38,926 nucleotides of DNA from Candidatus Dojkabacteria bacterium (GCA_028694805.1 JAQVKD010000001.1:89549-128474), one strand, 5' to 3'. Shown: positions 15,214-23,441, counted from the first letter of the stretch. Made by a program: numbers and translations. Notes: generated by a model from the sequence alone, not told the origin.

Positions 15214-17394
15214 TCAAAATTCAAACAAACTTCTTTGGTTTGTATCTAACTTACTTATTAATTCATCTTTTCTAACACCTAATAATTCAAGAACACCTTT
15301 ACGCGTATTACTTCCAATCAACGGAGGTAATAGTTGAGAATACAAATAATAACCATAATCTATTCTACACTTATCTCTGTTCTTGAATACATAATCAGCC
15401 TCTTCAGCCTTTTCGCTTATTAGCTTCTTACCGTTGTTAAGGATGAAAAACTGTATGCGGTCACCAACTTCGCTTGGTCTCCCTCTTTCTTTCATCTTTA
15501 TAGCAACTTGCACATGAACTTGTAGATTATCGTAATGCGTTATTGGTTTTGTAAGTTTCTTGCTTAACACTAAATCATTTAGGTCAATCTTTCCATCATT
15601 CAATAACTTAGCTTGTTCTTTCACTAACTCTACTGATTTTTTAATTCCATCTTCTAATTTCTTCTCTTTCAAGATGAAGTCTATTGCTTTAGACATATTG
15701 TTGCTCGCAAAATTAGACCATTCTCTTCTCACTATTTCCATACCCTTAGTTGTGATACCTTCTTTTCCATCATCATCTACAGTAAGCATTGCATAGTGCT
15801 TTTTAGCTACTATGACAATACGCCTAATAAAATTCTCATATGCTAAATTCATTGGTTTCTCAAGTGTTTTGTTAACTGCTTCAGCAGCATAATTTACAGC
15901 CCATACACATTCTTCTCTTGTTACTAAATCCTTTGACCTGATATTACCGTCCATTTTTGTTACACTAACATATGTACTATCAGTGTCTGTCATTTTCACA
16001 TCTAATAAATAATTCACATTATCTTTCTTTACTTCTAATCTGTTTATCATTTCAATTGTCTTCCTTATTTGTAATCTTCCATTAGTTGTAACCGCACTTG
16101 CAACATACCATGAATAGACTTTAGATAAAGAATCACCACTATACCCATATACACTATTAGCTACAATCTTGAATGCATTCTGTGACGAATCATACAACAA
16201 GTATTCAGATGAATCTTTTTTGTGCTTTTTCATTTCCTTTTTTGCGACTGCTCTTGCATCTAATACTCTCTTTAGCATTCTTGGCATTATACCAACATAC
16301 TTCTCCTTTTTGACAAATGTAGCATACGGACTTCCATATTCATCTTTCTGCACTTCAACATCACTGTCGGTTAAACCTAATTTACTTAAATCACTTTCTG
16401 TAACTAATGTTGTGTAACATAAATTATACTTTATAATCAAGGACGGATAAAGTGCGGAATAGTCAAGTGAACAAAGGTAGTCTATAACTCCCAATTCTTT
16501 TACCATGACAAAGGCACCTTTTAACTCTTCGTCATCATTTTTATAACTACTACCAGAACCCATACGAATTGGAATTACTCTATCTTCTTTTCTGAATTCT
16601 TGTAATAAAATATTCTCGACCATGATACCCGACCCCATAGAATTTATTACATCTTGAACCAATTTTCCAGACACTTTTGATAATGCAACAAACTTATCAA
16701 GTAATCTGAATCTAGTCAAAAACTCAAGAGCCAACTGTGAATCACGAGAACAGTACTCTATGAATTTGTTACGAAGTTCAATGTCATTAGTATTATTCCA
16801 ATACTTTACCATATCTTCTACTGGAAACTCCAATTTCTCTAACCCCAAGATTTCTTTAGAAACATGTTCTAGTGTTAGTTTCTTGAGATTATATGCCTTG
16901 AGAAAAACATTGGTAGCATCCTCACGCTTCAAGATAGCAAGAATGTCAATTACTATTTTTCCATATACATTACGAATAGAAGTCACAGAAAATCCTTTAC
17001 TAAGATGTTTATGACAATATATACTTTTATCAGCATTTCCTACATTTAAATTTTTCATTCTCAATACTCTTGCTCTTTCCGTTATATATGGTATATCAAA
17101 ATTATTTCCGTTGAATGTACATACTACGTCATTTTCTTTAATTAATTCAAACTCTTTATTAATAAGTTTAACTTCATCTATAAAGTAACATATTACTTTG
17201 CCTTTCCAAATTTCAATTCCTTCATATTCCTTAGTTAAAACAAAAATAACATTCCTAGTTTCTACATTCTCAATCCTATAGAGATAGTTAAAATGATTTG
17301 AAACAAGTATAATCGGACAAGTATCGCTCGTAGGCATTTGATTAATGTTAAGAGGAACTACTTCAATATCCAGACTAATTACTTTTAGCTTAAT
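15214..17394 (-). CDS. polB: DNA polymerase B, exonuclease-polymerase part
   Basis: Catalytic part of a family B replicative polymerase. With an ATT start at 17394 it is 726 aa: Exo I SLDIEVV (7-13), Exo II TFNGNNFDIP, Exo III YCSRDS, motif A DYSALYPS (about 311-318), motif B KIVANSVYG, motif C TDTDS, and KKHYAM...KGMEIVRREW. All key carboxylates are present, so both activities should work. The annotated ATG (MPTSD) would delete Exo I and cannot be right. The C-terminus NQRSLFEF is a PIP box. The N-terminal domain is encoded separately upstream. Confidence 0.93.
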   Translation of the reverse strand: MKLKVISLDIEVVPLNINQMPTSDTCPIILVSNHFNYLYRIENVETRNVIFVLTKEYEGIEIWKGKVICYFIDEVKLINKEFELIKENDVVCTFNGNNFDIPYITERARVLRMKNLNVGNADKSIYCHKHLSKGFSVTSIRNVYGKIVIDILAILKREDATNVFLKAYNLKKLTLEHVSKEILGLEKLEFPVEDMVKYWNNTNDIELRNKFIEYCSRDSQLALEFLTRFRLLDKFVALSKVSGKLVQDVINSMGSGIMVENILLQEFRKEDRVIPIRMGSGSSYKNDDEELKGAFVMVKELGVIDYLCSLDYSALYPSLIIKYNLCYTTLVTESDLSKLGLTDSDVEVQKDEYGSPYATFVKKEKYVGIMPRMLKRVLDARAVAKKEMKKHKKDSSEYLLYDSSQNAFKIVANSVYGYSGDSLSKVYSWYVASAVTTNGRLQIRKTIEMINRLEVKKDNVNYLLDVKMTDTDSTYVSVTKMDGNIRSKDLVTREECVWAVNYAAEAVNKTLEKPMNLAYENFIRRIVIVAKKHYAMLTVDDDGKEGITTKGMEIVRREWSNFASNNMSKAIDFILKEKKLEDGIKKSVELVKEQAKLLNDGKIDLNDLVLSKKLTKPITHYDNLQVHVQVAIKMKERGRPSEVGDRIQFFILNNGKKLISEKAEEADYVFKNRDKCRIDYGYYLYSQLLPPLIGSNTRKGVLELLGVRKDELISKLDTNQRSLFEF

Positions 17395-17432
17395 ACCTAT
17401 ACACCTGCCTAGATTCAGAAAATAGTTGTTTT

Positions 17433-17987
17433 TTAGTATTCAATCTTCACAATTTCATCTTTAAGAACTCTTATTTCACCTCTATCTACTATGTAAAGTT
17501 TATCACAGTTAAGTCCATAGTTCTGTAATTCTTTCCCGTTCTCGTTAAATTCAATAACGTCCATACCGTTCATATCCATATCCACCATAAATCTATTAAC
17601 ATAAACTATGTCAGCCTCATACAAAGAAGCACTTGTTATTTCATTAATATTATTTTTAAGCATATCTCTACATTCAGGTGTAGTCTTCGGATTAAATAGT
17701 GTAATTTTTAACATTGGTGTTTTCTCAACCTGATAACCAACAGGGCGGTATCTCATCACAACATCCACTCTCTTGGCATATCCTTTCAGAACTTTCTCTA
17801 CAATTTTCTGCAGTTCAAAAATATCAAGTCCTGAATTATCACAATAAAAATACGGTTCCATTCCTAAAACATGTAAAACTATATCCTTTCCTTCGTCTAC
17901 CCCACCCACGATCTTTCCGTAAAGCCTCACAACAGCATCACTATTTCTGTTATATGCATAGTCTGCATCAATTACAATCATCTTCAT
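17433..17987 (-). CDS. DNA polymerase B, separate N-terminal domain
   Basis: 184 aa matching the first domain of archaeal PolB: MIVIDADYAYNRNSDAVVRLYGK, then YRPVGYQVEKTPMLKITLFNP and YEADIVYVNRFMVDMDMNG, the region that normally leads into Exo I. It ends in a TAA, and the exonuclease domain resumes in the -1 frame about 40 nt later. It could be a separate subunit, half of a frameshifted gene, or a sequencing artefact. The start overlaps the upstream stop (TGAATGA). Confidence 0.85.
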   Translation of the reverse strand: MKMIVIDADYAYNRNSDAVVRLYGKIVGGVDEGKDIVLHVLGMEPYFYCDNSGLDIFELQKIVEKVLKGYAKRVDVVMRYRPVGYQVEKTPMLKITLFNPKTTPECRDMLKNNINEITSASLYEADIVYVNRFMVDMDMNGMDVIEFNENGKELQNYGLNCDKLYIVDRGEIRVLKDEIVKIEY

Positions 17988-18325
17988 TCAATATCCTCAT
18001 TAATTTGACTCCTTTTCTTTTCTTTAGCCCTTTCCGATATTTCTCTTAACATCACTTTTCTATCTCTCTTTCGTACCCACTCATCAAGATAATGCCTTTT
18101 GAAATCATAGTCATACACTAATATTTTTTGGCGATTCCTTTCAATTTCATTCTTCATGCCATTTAGAAAATCCTCATCCAATAATATATCATCCATATCC
18201 ATCACACCATATTCCTTTTTTAACCATTCCAAATAATTCCCTTCTCTAATATGTTTATCAACCTCTGAACGTCCTTTAGTTACAATTCTATTTCTTAATT
18301 TTAGTTTTTCAGATGTTAAATCCAT
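17984..18325 (-). CDS. Hypothetical highly charged protein (113 aa)
   Basis: Helical and charged, with KEYGVMDMDDILLDEDF in the middle and a Lys/Arg-rich end. AAGGAGATATATAAAGA precedes the ATG. It overlaps the start of the polymerase N-domain gene, so it probably belongs to the replisome operon, perhaps as an accessory factor. No family recognised. Confidence 0.6.
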   Translation of the reverse strand: MDLTSEKLKLRNRIVTKGRSEVDKHIREGNYLEWLKKEYGVMDMDDILLDEDFLNGMKNEIERNRQKILVYDYDFKRHYLDEWVRKRDRKVMLREISERAKEKKRSQINEDIE

Positions 18326-18328
18326 TCT

Positions 18329-18970
18329 TTATATATCTCCTTCACAATTACTTTTAATTTCATTTGTTAGATTTCTGACATTATAATAACCATACTCTTG
18401 AATACATCTTTTCCATTCCTCTATAAATTCATCGCCTAGTTCAACATTTACATTTTTAAGTTCTAAAATTCTATTTCTAAATTCTTTTTCTAATGTAACT
18501 TTAGAATCCTCAGAATCTCTTATTCTTTTGACTTCTCCTATGCTTAGCTGTCTCTTAAAAATGACCTGTAGACCGTTTCTATCTTCAATTAATTTTCCTA
18601 TCTCACATCCAATATCAGCACACATCTTGACAAGAACACGATAAAACTCTCCCTCTTCACCTTTGTAAATCATCAACACAGGAGGACTTTCATTAACGTT
18701 TATTGTATCAAACACCACTACCTTTAACGCATCAACATCATTACTCCACAATCCAGTGGCTCCTTTTCTATTCCTAATATTTGTATCATTGATTACTCTA
18801 TTTTCACATTTAAAAATCTTGTATATTCCAACAATTTCATTATACGGAACATCCTCAGTTAACTTTTTATCGTTCCATATAACATTAAATCTTGTTCTCA
18901 AGTTCTGTAACTTATGTTTATTGAGTTGATACATATTCCACTCAAAAAATATAGTAGTATATGAATTCAT
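18329..18970 (-). CDS. Hypothetical protein (213 aa)
   Basis: Mixed alpha/beta (VDALKVVVFDTINVNESPP, GEFYRVLVKMCADIGCEIG) with an acidic helical C-terminus. Its place directly before the split polymerase suggests a replication role, possibly primase-like, but I see no primase metal motif and do not assign one. AGGGAAATAGAA precedes the ATG. Confidence 0.55.
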   Translation of the reverse strand: MNSYTTIFFEWNMYQLNKHKLQNLRTRFNVIWNDKKLTEDVPYNEIVGIYKIFKCENRVINDTNIRNRKGATGLWSNDVDALKVVVFDTINVNESPPVLMIYKGEEGEFYRVLVKMCADIGCEIGKLIEDRNGLQVIFKRQLSIGEVKRIRDSEDSKVTLEKEFRNRILELKNVNVELGDEFIEEWKRCIQEYGYYNVRNLTNEIKSNCEGDI

Positions 18971-19004
18971 TTCTATTTCCCTGTTTCAACTTAATCATTT
19001 AAGC

Positions 19005-19062
19005 AGACAAAGAAGCAAATACATGCTGTTGAGGTAAGAGAGGATGGCTCTCTTCTTTGTCT
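19005..19062 (-). ncRNA. Long intercistronic hairpin
   Basis: AGACAAAGAAG at 19005-19015 is perfectly complementary to CTTCTTTGTCT at 19052-19062. Inside it AGAGAG/CTCTCT (19037-19042 with 19048-19053) forms a second stem. The element fills the 110-nt gap between two genes of the polymerase operon. No T-tract follows, so an RNA-processing or stability signal is more likely than a terminator. A 23-codon ORF across it has no binding site. Confidence 0.55.
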
Positions 19063-19080
19063 ATTGCCATGAAAAAGTCT

Positions 19081-19227
19081 TTAATAATCAAATAATCTCG
19101 CTTGATTTTTATCTTTTTTCTTCTGTTCAATATTTATGTTGACATCCTCATTTTCTACATTAATATTTATATTAATTACTTTTTTATCATCCCTTTTAGG
19201 TATATTAACTTTAAATATTTCATCCAT
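19081..19227 (-). CDS. Small protein with PIP-box C-terminus
   Basis: The ATG at 19227 lies nine bases after GGAGAT; the longer start at 19269 abuts its binding site and is less likely. The middle is a repetitive NININVENEDVNINIEQ strand and the protein ends NQARLFDY, which fits the PCNA-binding Q-x-x-L-x-x-aromatic pattern and closely parallels the polymerase tail NQRSLFEF. It may be a clamp-binding accessory or inhibitor. About 48 aa. Confidence 0.6.
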   Translation of the reverse strand: MDEIFKVNIPKRDDKKVINININVENEDVNINIEQKKKDKNQARLFDY

Positions 19228-19253
19228 TTCATTGATATCTCCTTCTATTCTTT

Positions 19254-19487
19254 TCAATCTTTTCCACATCTCCTTTCTAAATCTTCTGGACTCATTTCAT
19301 TCTTAAGAATAAATTTTTTCTTATGATCAACAGATCTCTGTTCAAAAAACTTCACATAATCAGTTTTTGCAATAACTTCTCCAAATGAATTTCCCTCAGC
19401 TATTTCAGCTTTAAATCCGAAGTTATTAAATAAATAAGGACTTTGTCTGAAACCTATTCCATATTTTCCTTCTATAATAGTTACCAT
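19254..19487 (-). CDS. Hypothetical protein (77 aa)
   Basis: Start chosen at MVTIIEGKYGIGF, which follows AAAGGAGTGATTAAA; the track start lies inside that signal. A first half with Gly and aromatics (YLFNNFGFKAEIAEGNSFG) and a basic end. No family recognised. Confidence 0.6.
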   Translation of the reverse strand: MVTIIEGKYGIGFRQSPYLFNNFGFKAEIAEGNSFGEVIAKTDYVKFFEQRSVDHKKKFILKNEMSPEDLERRCGKD

Positions 19488-19510
19488 TTTAATCACTCCT
19501 TTAACCATTA

Positions 19511-19714
19511 TCAATTATGAACTTCACCAATTGCTCTCGCAACCACATCTTTGAATTCAATAAGTTTTTTCATTTTGACGAGTTTATTCTTGTCATGATA
19601 AGACGACTTGTAATCAGATTCTATAAATATGATCTCATTTATCAAATCTTTCAAATCCTGTTCAATGAATCTTAAATCGATATATCTTATCACTTCTTTG
19701 GTTTTTACTTCCAT
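19511..19714 (-). CDS. Small helical protein (67 aa)
   Basis: MEVKTKEVIRYIDLRFIEQ starts after AAGAGTGATAATC. The sequence is strongly helical, with regular heptad-like hydrophobic positions. It is the first gene after the terminator at 19735-19784, so it probably needs its own promoter or read-through. Unknown function. Confidence 0.6.
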   Translation of the reverse strand: MEVKTKEVIRYIDLRFIEQDLKDLINEIIFIESDYKSSYHDKNKLVKMKKLIEFKDVVARAIGEVHN

Positions 19715-19734
19715 GATTATCACTCTTTTTATTC

Positions 19735-19784
19735 TAAAAAATTAATAATTGGAACAGTAAACATTATCAGAAAACTGTCCAATT
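19735..19784 (-). terminator. Hairpin plus T-tract terminator
   Basis: On the minus strand AATTGGACAG pairs with CTGTTCCAATT (one bulged base, ten pairs), and ATTAATTTTTTAG follows. It lies just after the stop of the zinc-motif gene at 19808-20419 and should end that transcript. Confidence 0.65.
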
Positions 19785-19807
19785 ATCACTCATTTCTTGT
19801 TACACTT

Positions 19808-20419
19808 TCAGAACTGACTCGATGCAGATTTTGTATTCGAAACTGCATTCATGAGATCGTCACGAAGTGTAAACTTATAGACCACTGGTGGTTCCATTCC
19901 TGTTGCTATTCCTGCTCCTTCTCCAGAACCAGAGATTGTGCAGTGAGAACAACCAGTGCCATTGCATTTTGTGCATATCCTACTTCTCTTTGTTTTAGGT
20001 GCTGCCTTGTAATATGAAGCAGAAATGTCACCAACTTTTCCTATCATATCGTTGAAACGTGTCTCACGCTCTTGTTCTGTAATACCTTTCTTTATTCCAG
20101 CTGCCGCACCTATACTCCCAAGTAACGAATTTGACAGTGAAAGCTGCCTTATCCCTGGTCTGTCATAATACTCCCCCGTCATGAAAAATCCTTCCTTATT
20201 CTTGAACATGTCGTTAACAACCTTGCTCATAGCAACGGGAGTCCCGTCATCAAGTTTAGTCCATAATAACCTAACTGTAACAGGTGGTTCTTCTGGTGTT
20301 GGAAGTATTATTTTATCAAGTATTCCAGCCCTCTTTTCAATGTTCTCATCGTCCATTCCAAATGCGTTCATTGCATCGCTAATGCTTGCTCCGCTTTTTT
20401 GACTTTTGTTGTCAGCCAT
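19808..20419 (-). CDS. Zinc-motif protein, probably abundant (203 aa)
   Basis: The start of MADNKSQKSGASISDAMNAF follows ATGAGGTGAAATAAAA. The middle is unrecognised. Residues near 145-158 hold CTKCNGTGCSHC, a DnaJ-type zinc motif, then a Gly-rich linker and VVYKFTLRDDLM. Codons are visibly richer in G+C than in neighbours, and the gene has its own structured leader region and a strong terminator, so it is probably a highly expressed single-gene unit. A ssDNA-binding role is possible, but I see no OB-fold signature. Confidence 0.6.
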   Translation of the reverse strand: MADNKSQKSGASISDAMNAFGMDDENIEKRAGILDKIILPTPEEPPVTVRLLWTKLDDGTPVAMSKVVNDMFKNKEGFFMTGEYYDRPGIRQLSLSNSLLGSIGAAAGIKKGITEQERETRFNDMIGKVGDISASYYKAAPKTKRSRICTKCNGTGCSHCTISGSGEGAGIATGMEPPVVYKFTLRDDLMNAVSNTKSASSQF

Positions 20420-20520
20420 TTTTATTTCACCTCATTTTCTTGATTTATTATTTCTTGGTTTTCTATTCATTGTTTCTTTATTCTGTACATAGCATTATCT
20501 ATGAACTTTCACTAATCATT

Positions 20521-20608
20521 AGTCAACAACAAAAGAAATTTCATCAATGCATTTATGCACGAAGTGAGATTTCCAGACTTGCATTGTTCCCTTTTGTTAT
20601 ATTTGACT
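20521..20608 (-). ncRNA. Three-helix nested RNA hairpin
   Basis: Three helices nest in register: AGTCAA/TTGACT (20521-20526 with 20603-20608), ACAAAAG/CTTTTGT (20529-20535 with 20591-20597) and AATGCA/TGCATT (20546-20551 with 20580-20585). The apical part can form CAC-TTC-GTG on the minus strand. It fills most of the 294-nt gap upstream of the zinc-motif gene; the rest holds a small dyad at 20488-20503 and no convincing ORF. It could be a leader, a terminator of the upstream gene or an independent RNA. It is not a tRNA. Confidence 0.5.
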
Positions 20609-20713
20609 GACAAGTGAAAGGTTTGCTCCTGCTATTCGCAAATTTAATCATAGTTCGTTTTTTTTGTTTCTTTAATTTCCTTTTACATCATCAACTCCTT
20701 CTATAACTGATAA

Positions 20714-21109
20714 TCACCACTTTTTCCAGAGACATCTATAGACAATTTCTTCTGTCTTTCTATCACCAGGAATCATAAGTCCATCCTTCACTAAAAGCCA
20801 GATAACTAATCTCCTTGTGTTCATTCTTGCACCGGATATTTTCTTAGTTCTTTGTTTATAATATTCTTTTAATTTTCCCATTTTGTCAAGTCTAATATAT
20901 CCTGCCAATACTTCTGCAAAGTTTCCTTTTATAAATTCTGCTCTTCCGCATGTAGTACACACCGATCCATCTAAAATCCCTCTTTCTTTGTACTGCTTTC
21001 CACATATCTTACAGAAGACTGCTCCGCTCACTCTTTGGAACATCTCAGTTCTCTCATCACCTGAACTTCCTTTATTGCTCTTTAATATCATCTCTTGTAC
21101 GAGCTCCAT
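20714..21109 (-). CDS. Zinc-ribbon protein (131 aa)
   Basis: FCKICGKQY and VCTTCGRAEF form a CxxC...CxxC zinc ribbon at about residues 33-58. A helical C-terminal half ends in VYRCLWKKW. TTAAGGAGGAAATATTAA is one of the strongest binding sites in the window. A DNA- or RNA-binding regulator is plausible; no named family. Confidence 0.65.
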   Translation of the reverse strand: MELVQEMILKSNKGSSGDERTEMFQRVSGAVFCKICGKQYKERGILDGSVCTTCGRAEFIKGNFAEVLAGYIRLDKMGKLKEYYKQRTKKISGARMNTRRLVIWLLVKDGLMIPGDRKTEEIVYRCLWKKW

Positions 21110-21141
21110 TTAATATTTCCTCCTTAAATATCCATTTTACA

Positions 21142-22323
21142 TTACGTCTCAACCAACGGATTATATTCATCACTACTCAATTCAAAAGTCCACGCAACTG
21201 CTCCCCTAACATTCCTTGTTCTTTCTTCTACAGGTACACCTAAGAACGTTTCTTTTCCAGTAGAATGGTCTTGAACCTTAACAACTCTGCACACCACATC
21301 ACCAAGTCTAAAGTCAATAACTTCATCAGTTAATTGGATAACTTTACCATCAATCACTTTTTCTTTAACTCTTCTATCAAGAACTTTTCCATTCAGTTCG
21401 TTCAACACCTTTGAATATCCAACATACTGAATAACACATGCTTTCTGTTCAGTATTTCTCATTGAAACAATAAACTTTCCATCAACATCCTTCTTCACAA
21501 ACACCCTATCATATAACCCAGGTTCAAAATACACCCCATTCACAAAATGAAGTCCATATCCATCTCCCCACTCAATAGCATAACCATCATTACAACTCAT
21601 CCTTCCTTTATCATCTCTTCTTATATACAGTGGATTCCTACATAACACCGCCACATTATCTAAATAAACCGACATAAACACTCCACTACTCACATACTTT
21701 TCATACCTATCAAAATCATCTAACTTCACAACACCGAATCTTTTAAAATATGAATAGAATGACACTGATGAAATCTCCCATAAGCCATCATAAGAAAAAC
21801 TAAAGAACTTTCCAACTTGATTCCCGACTTGATTCTCGACTTGATTCCAGACTTGATTCTTGACTTGATTCCAGACTTGATTCTCGACTTGATTCCAGAC
21901 TTGATTCTTGACTTGATTCCAGACTTGATCCCAGACTTGATCCCAGACTTGATTCTTGACTTGATTATAGACTTGATTCTTGACTTGATTCTTGACTTGA
22001 TTCTTGACTTGATTCTTGACTTGAATCCAGACTTGAATCCAGACTTGATCCCTGACTTGATTATAGACTTGATTCTTGACTTGATTATAGACTTGATCCC
22101 TGACTTGATTCCCTGCTCGACTTAATATATTACAAGCATATTGACATCCTAAAGGCGAATCTACAATTATCACCATAGGTTCTTTCAACTCAGAAATTCC
22201 ATATAACCATTTAACACCATTAACTGCTTCTTTTTCGTCAAGTTTTTTGTTTAATAGTTCAATATACTCATTTCTAACAACTTTCATTAATTTTATTTGT
22301 TCATCGTTTAATTCTTTTAGCAT
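21142..22323 (-). CDS. DUF6745-like protein with 25 QV tetrapeptide repeats
   Basis: 393 aa. The N-terminal part (VNGVKWLYGISELKEP, then VDSPLGCQYA) resembles the DSPL region of DUF6745-type proteins. Residues of about 71-170 are 25 tandem x-[NDI]-Q-V units. The C-terminal part has the family-like RMSCNDGYAIEWGDGYGLHF and a late conserved strand region. Such repeats may make a stacked helix or solenoid. The next gene downstream in coordinates (22373-22687) is its usual small partner type. The binding site is ACGGAGTGATATAAAA. Confidence 0.7.
   Translation of the reverse strand: MLKELNDEQIKLMKVVRNEYIELLNKKLDEKEAVNGVKWLYGISELKEPMVIIVDSPLGCQYACNILSRAGNQVRDQVYNQVKNQVYNQVRDQVWIQVWIQVKNQVKNQVKNQVKNQVYNQVKNQVWDQVWDQVWNQVKNQVWNQVENQVWNQVKNQVWNQVENQVGNQVGKFFSFSYDGLWEISSVSFYSYFKRFGVVKLDDFDRYEKYVSSGVFMSVYLDNVAVLCRNPLYIRRDDKGRMSCNDGYAIEWGDGYGLHFVNGVYFEPGLYDRVFVKKDVDGKFIVSMRNTEQKACVIQYVGYSKVLNELNGKVLDRRVKEKVIDGKVIQLTDEVIDFRLGDVVCRVVKVQDHSTGKETFLGVPVEERTRNVRGAVAWTFELSSDEYNPLVET
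21814..22113 (-). repeat. Tandem 12-bp coding repeat, 25 units
   Basis: Exactly 300 bp made of 12-bp units close to TTGATTNNNGAC (plus strand), each encoding x-N-Q-V on the minus strand. Units vary at the first codon (Lys, Trp, Tyr, Glu, Arg, Gly), so the array is imperfect. Unit length keeps the frame, so copy number can change without breaking the gene. A plus-strand ORF across it is a shadow. Confidence 0.9.
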
Positions 22324-22372
22324 TTTTATATCACTCCGTCCTATTTTAAAAGAAAATAAAACAACGGATTAT

Positions 22373-22687
22373 TTAATCCGTCACACTTCTTATACCTTCT
22401 ATCAAATCTAGTTCCCTTTGTCTTACTACCAACCACTCTCCTTCAGGAACTCCTATTTTCTCATGCTCTTCATGTATTAACTCTGCTTTGCCTTTCACCC
22501 GACACAATATTTGACCATTTCCATTATCATAAAATTTCACATCACCCTTCATGACATGAGAATGACCTGTTACTTCTCCGTATGCTAATACATACTGATT
22601 CTCTGCTATCTTTTTCAACTTCGATATACCAACATTCTTCTTAACAAGAAGAATGTCACCTTGTCTAACTTGTTGTACTTTACTCAT
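22373..22687 (-). CDS. Conserved small protein, partner of DUF6745-like gene
   Basis: 104 aa. RQGDILLVKK, then YGEVTGHSHVM and the end LIHEEHEKIGVPEGEWLVVRQRE form a pattern I recognise from small phage and bacterial proteins encoded beside DUF6745-type repeat proteins. Fold is probably a beta-barrel; function unestablished. CAGAGGTGAAAAAAT precedes the ATG. Confidence 0.7.
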   Translation of the reverse strand: MSKVQQVRQGDILLVKKNVGISKLKKIAENQYVLAYGEVTGHSHVMKGDVKFYDNGNGQILCRVKGKAELIHEEHEKIGVPEGEWLVVRQRELDLIEGIRSVTD

Positions 22688-22705
22688 ATTTTTTCACCTC
22701 TGAAT

Positions 22706-22879
22706 TTATAATTCTCCATCATATGCAATATTTAGCAATCCAACAATTGCCATTTCAATTTCTGTCAAATTAGATAACTTAACAGGCTCTTCATTACTAT
22801 ATATCGTATCACTAATTAAATCTAGTTCAACTCTTTCTTGTAACTCTTTAATTATCTTTTCTGATATATCAATTTTCAT
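22706..22879 (-). CDS. Small acidic helical protein (57 aa)
   Basis: Missed by the track. It starts MKIDISEKIIKELQERVEL after AAAGAGGGTGAAATACT, a strong binding site. A second helix contains LTEIEMAIVGLLNIAYDG. No family recognised. Confidence 0.6.
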   Translation of the reverse strand: MKIDISEKIIKELQERVELDLISDTIYSNEEPVKLSNLTEIEMAIVGLLNIAYDGEL

Positions 22880-22906
22880 AGTATTTCACCCTCTTTTTGT
22901 TTAAAA

Positions 22907-23332
22907 CTATTTTTTTTCACTCAAAATCTCAATCACAGAACTCCTCGCTTTCCGCAACAAAAGAATTTCTTGTAGCATTCTTTCCATGTATTCACTACAT
23001 CTTGCTTCTTTCCCGTTTTCAAGTCTGTTATATAAGTTTTCTTTTAAATATTCTTCTACAGCTAACCTCCCGTTAATAACCTCTATATCATTAATCACAT
23101 AAGATACTCTTTCACTGATTGCAAAGTCCAATATATGAATAGTTTTATTATCAAAATTTTCCATATTATTGATATAATTCTTTATCCAATTATAATCTTT
23201 CAGTGCTTTCAAATGTATTTCACAGAATGCACCTAAATCACCATTGCTACTACACAATGGACAACTTGCCTTTTTCTTTAAAGACTCCTCTTTAGATTCT
23301 TGTTCTTCCCACTTCTTATCTCCTAAAGACAT
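22907..23332 (-). CDS. Hypothetical protein with Cys/His knuckle (141 aa)
   Basis: Start chosen at MSLGDKKWEEQE, placed after GTGAGTGATTGAA. Near residue 25 CPLCSSNGDLGAFCEIH forms a plausible zinc site, and the remainder is helical. It is the first gene after the promoter at 23363-23405 and leads the DUF6745 operon. Confidence 0.65.
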   Translation of the reverse strand: MSLGDKKWEEQESKEESLKKKASCPLCSSNGDLGAFCEIHLKALKDYNWIKNYINNMENFDNKTIHILDFAISERVSYVINDIEVINGRLAVEEYLKENLYNRLENGKEARCSEYMERMLQEILLLRKARSSVIEILSEKK

Positions 23333-23362
23333 TTCAATCACTCACAATTATCCACAAATTTA

Positions 23363-23405
23363 GTACTATATTAGTAACTCTTACTATATATACTTTCTGA
23401 TTCGA
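23363..23405 (-). promoter_or_regulatory. Archaeal promoter with shared downstream motif
   Basis: On the minus strand GAATCAGAAAG then TATATATAG (TATA box), followed by TAAGAGTTACTAATATAG. The last 15 or so bases match the promoter of the large RNA near 38.8 kb almost exactly. The predicted start site is about 33 nt before the ATG at 23332. Confidence 0.75.
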
Positions 23406-23441
23406 TTCAAATAAAATTATTTATAAGGTTATAAAAATCAA

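Noticed and set aside
17400-17440. Classical -1 slippery site (A AAA AAC) joining the polymerase halves
   Set aside because: The heptamer lies after the in-frame TAA, so slippage there cannot rescue the frame.
18999-19070. 23-codon ORF through the intercistronic hairpin
   Set aside because: No binding site; the pairing explains the sequence better.
20521-20611. tRNA-like cloverleaf
   Set aside because: No T-loop, anticodon arm or CCA-compatible acceptor; nested helices fit a simple long hairpin.
21817-22125. Plus-strand repetitive ORF (ILDL repeats)
   Set aside because: It is the opposite-strand reading of the 12-bp coding repeat in the DUF6745-like gene.
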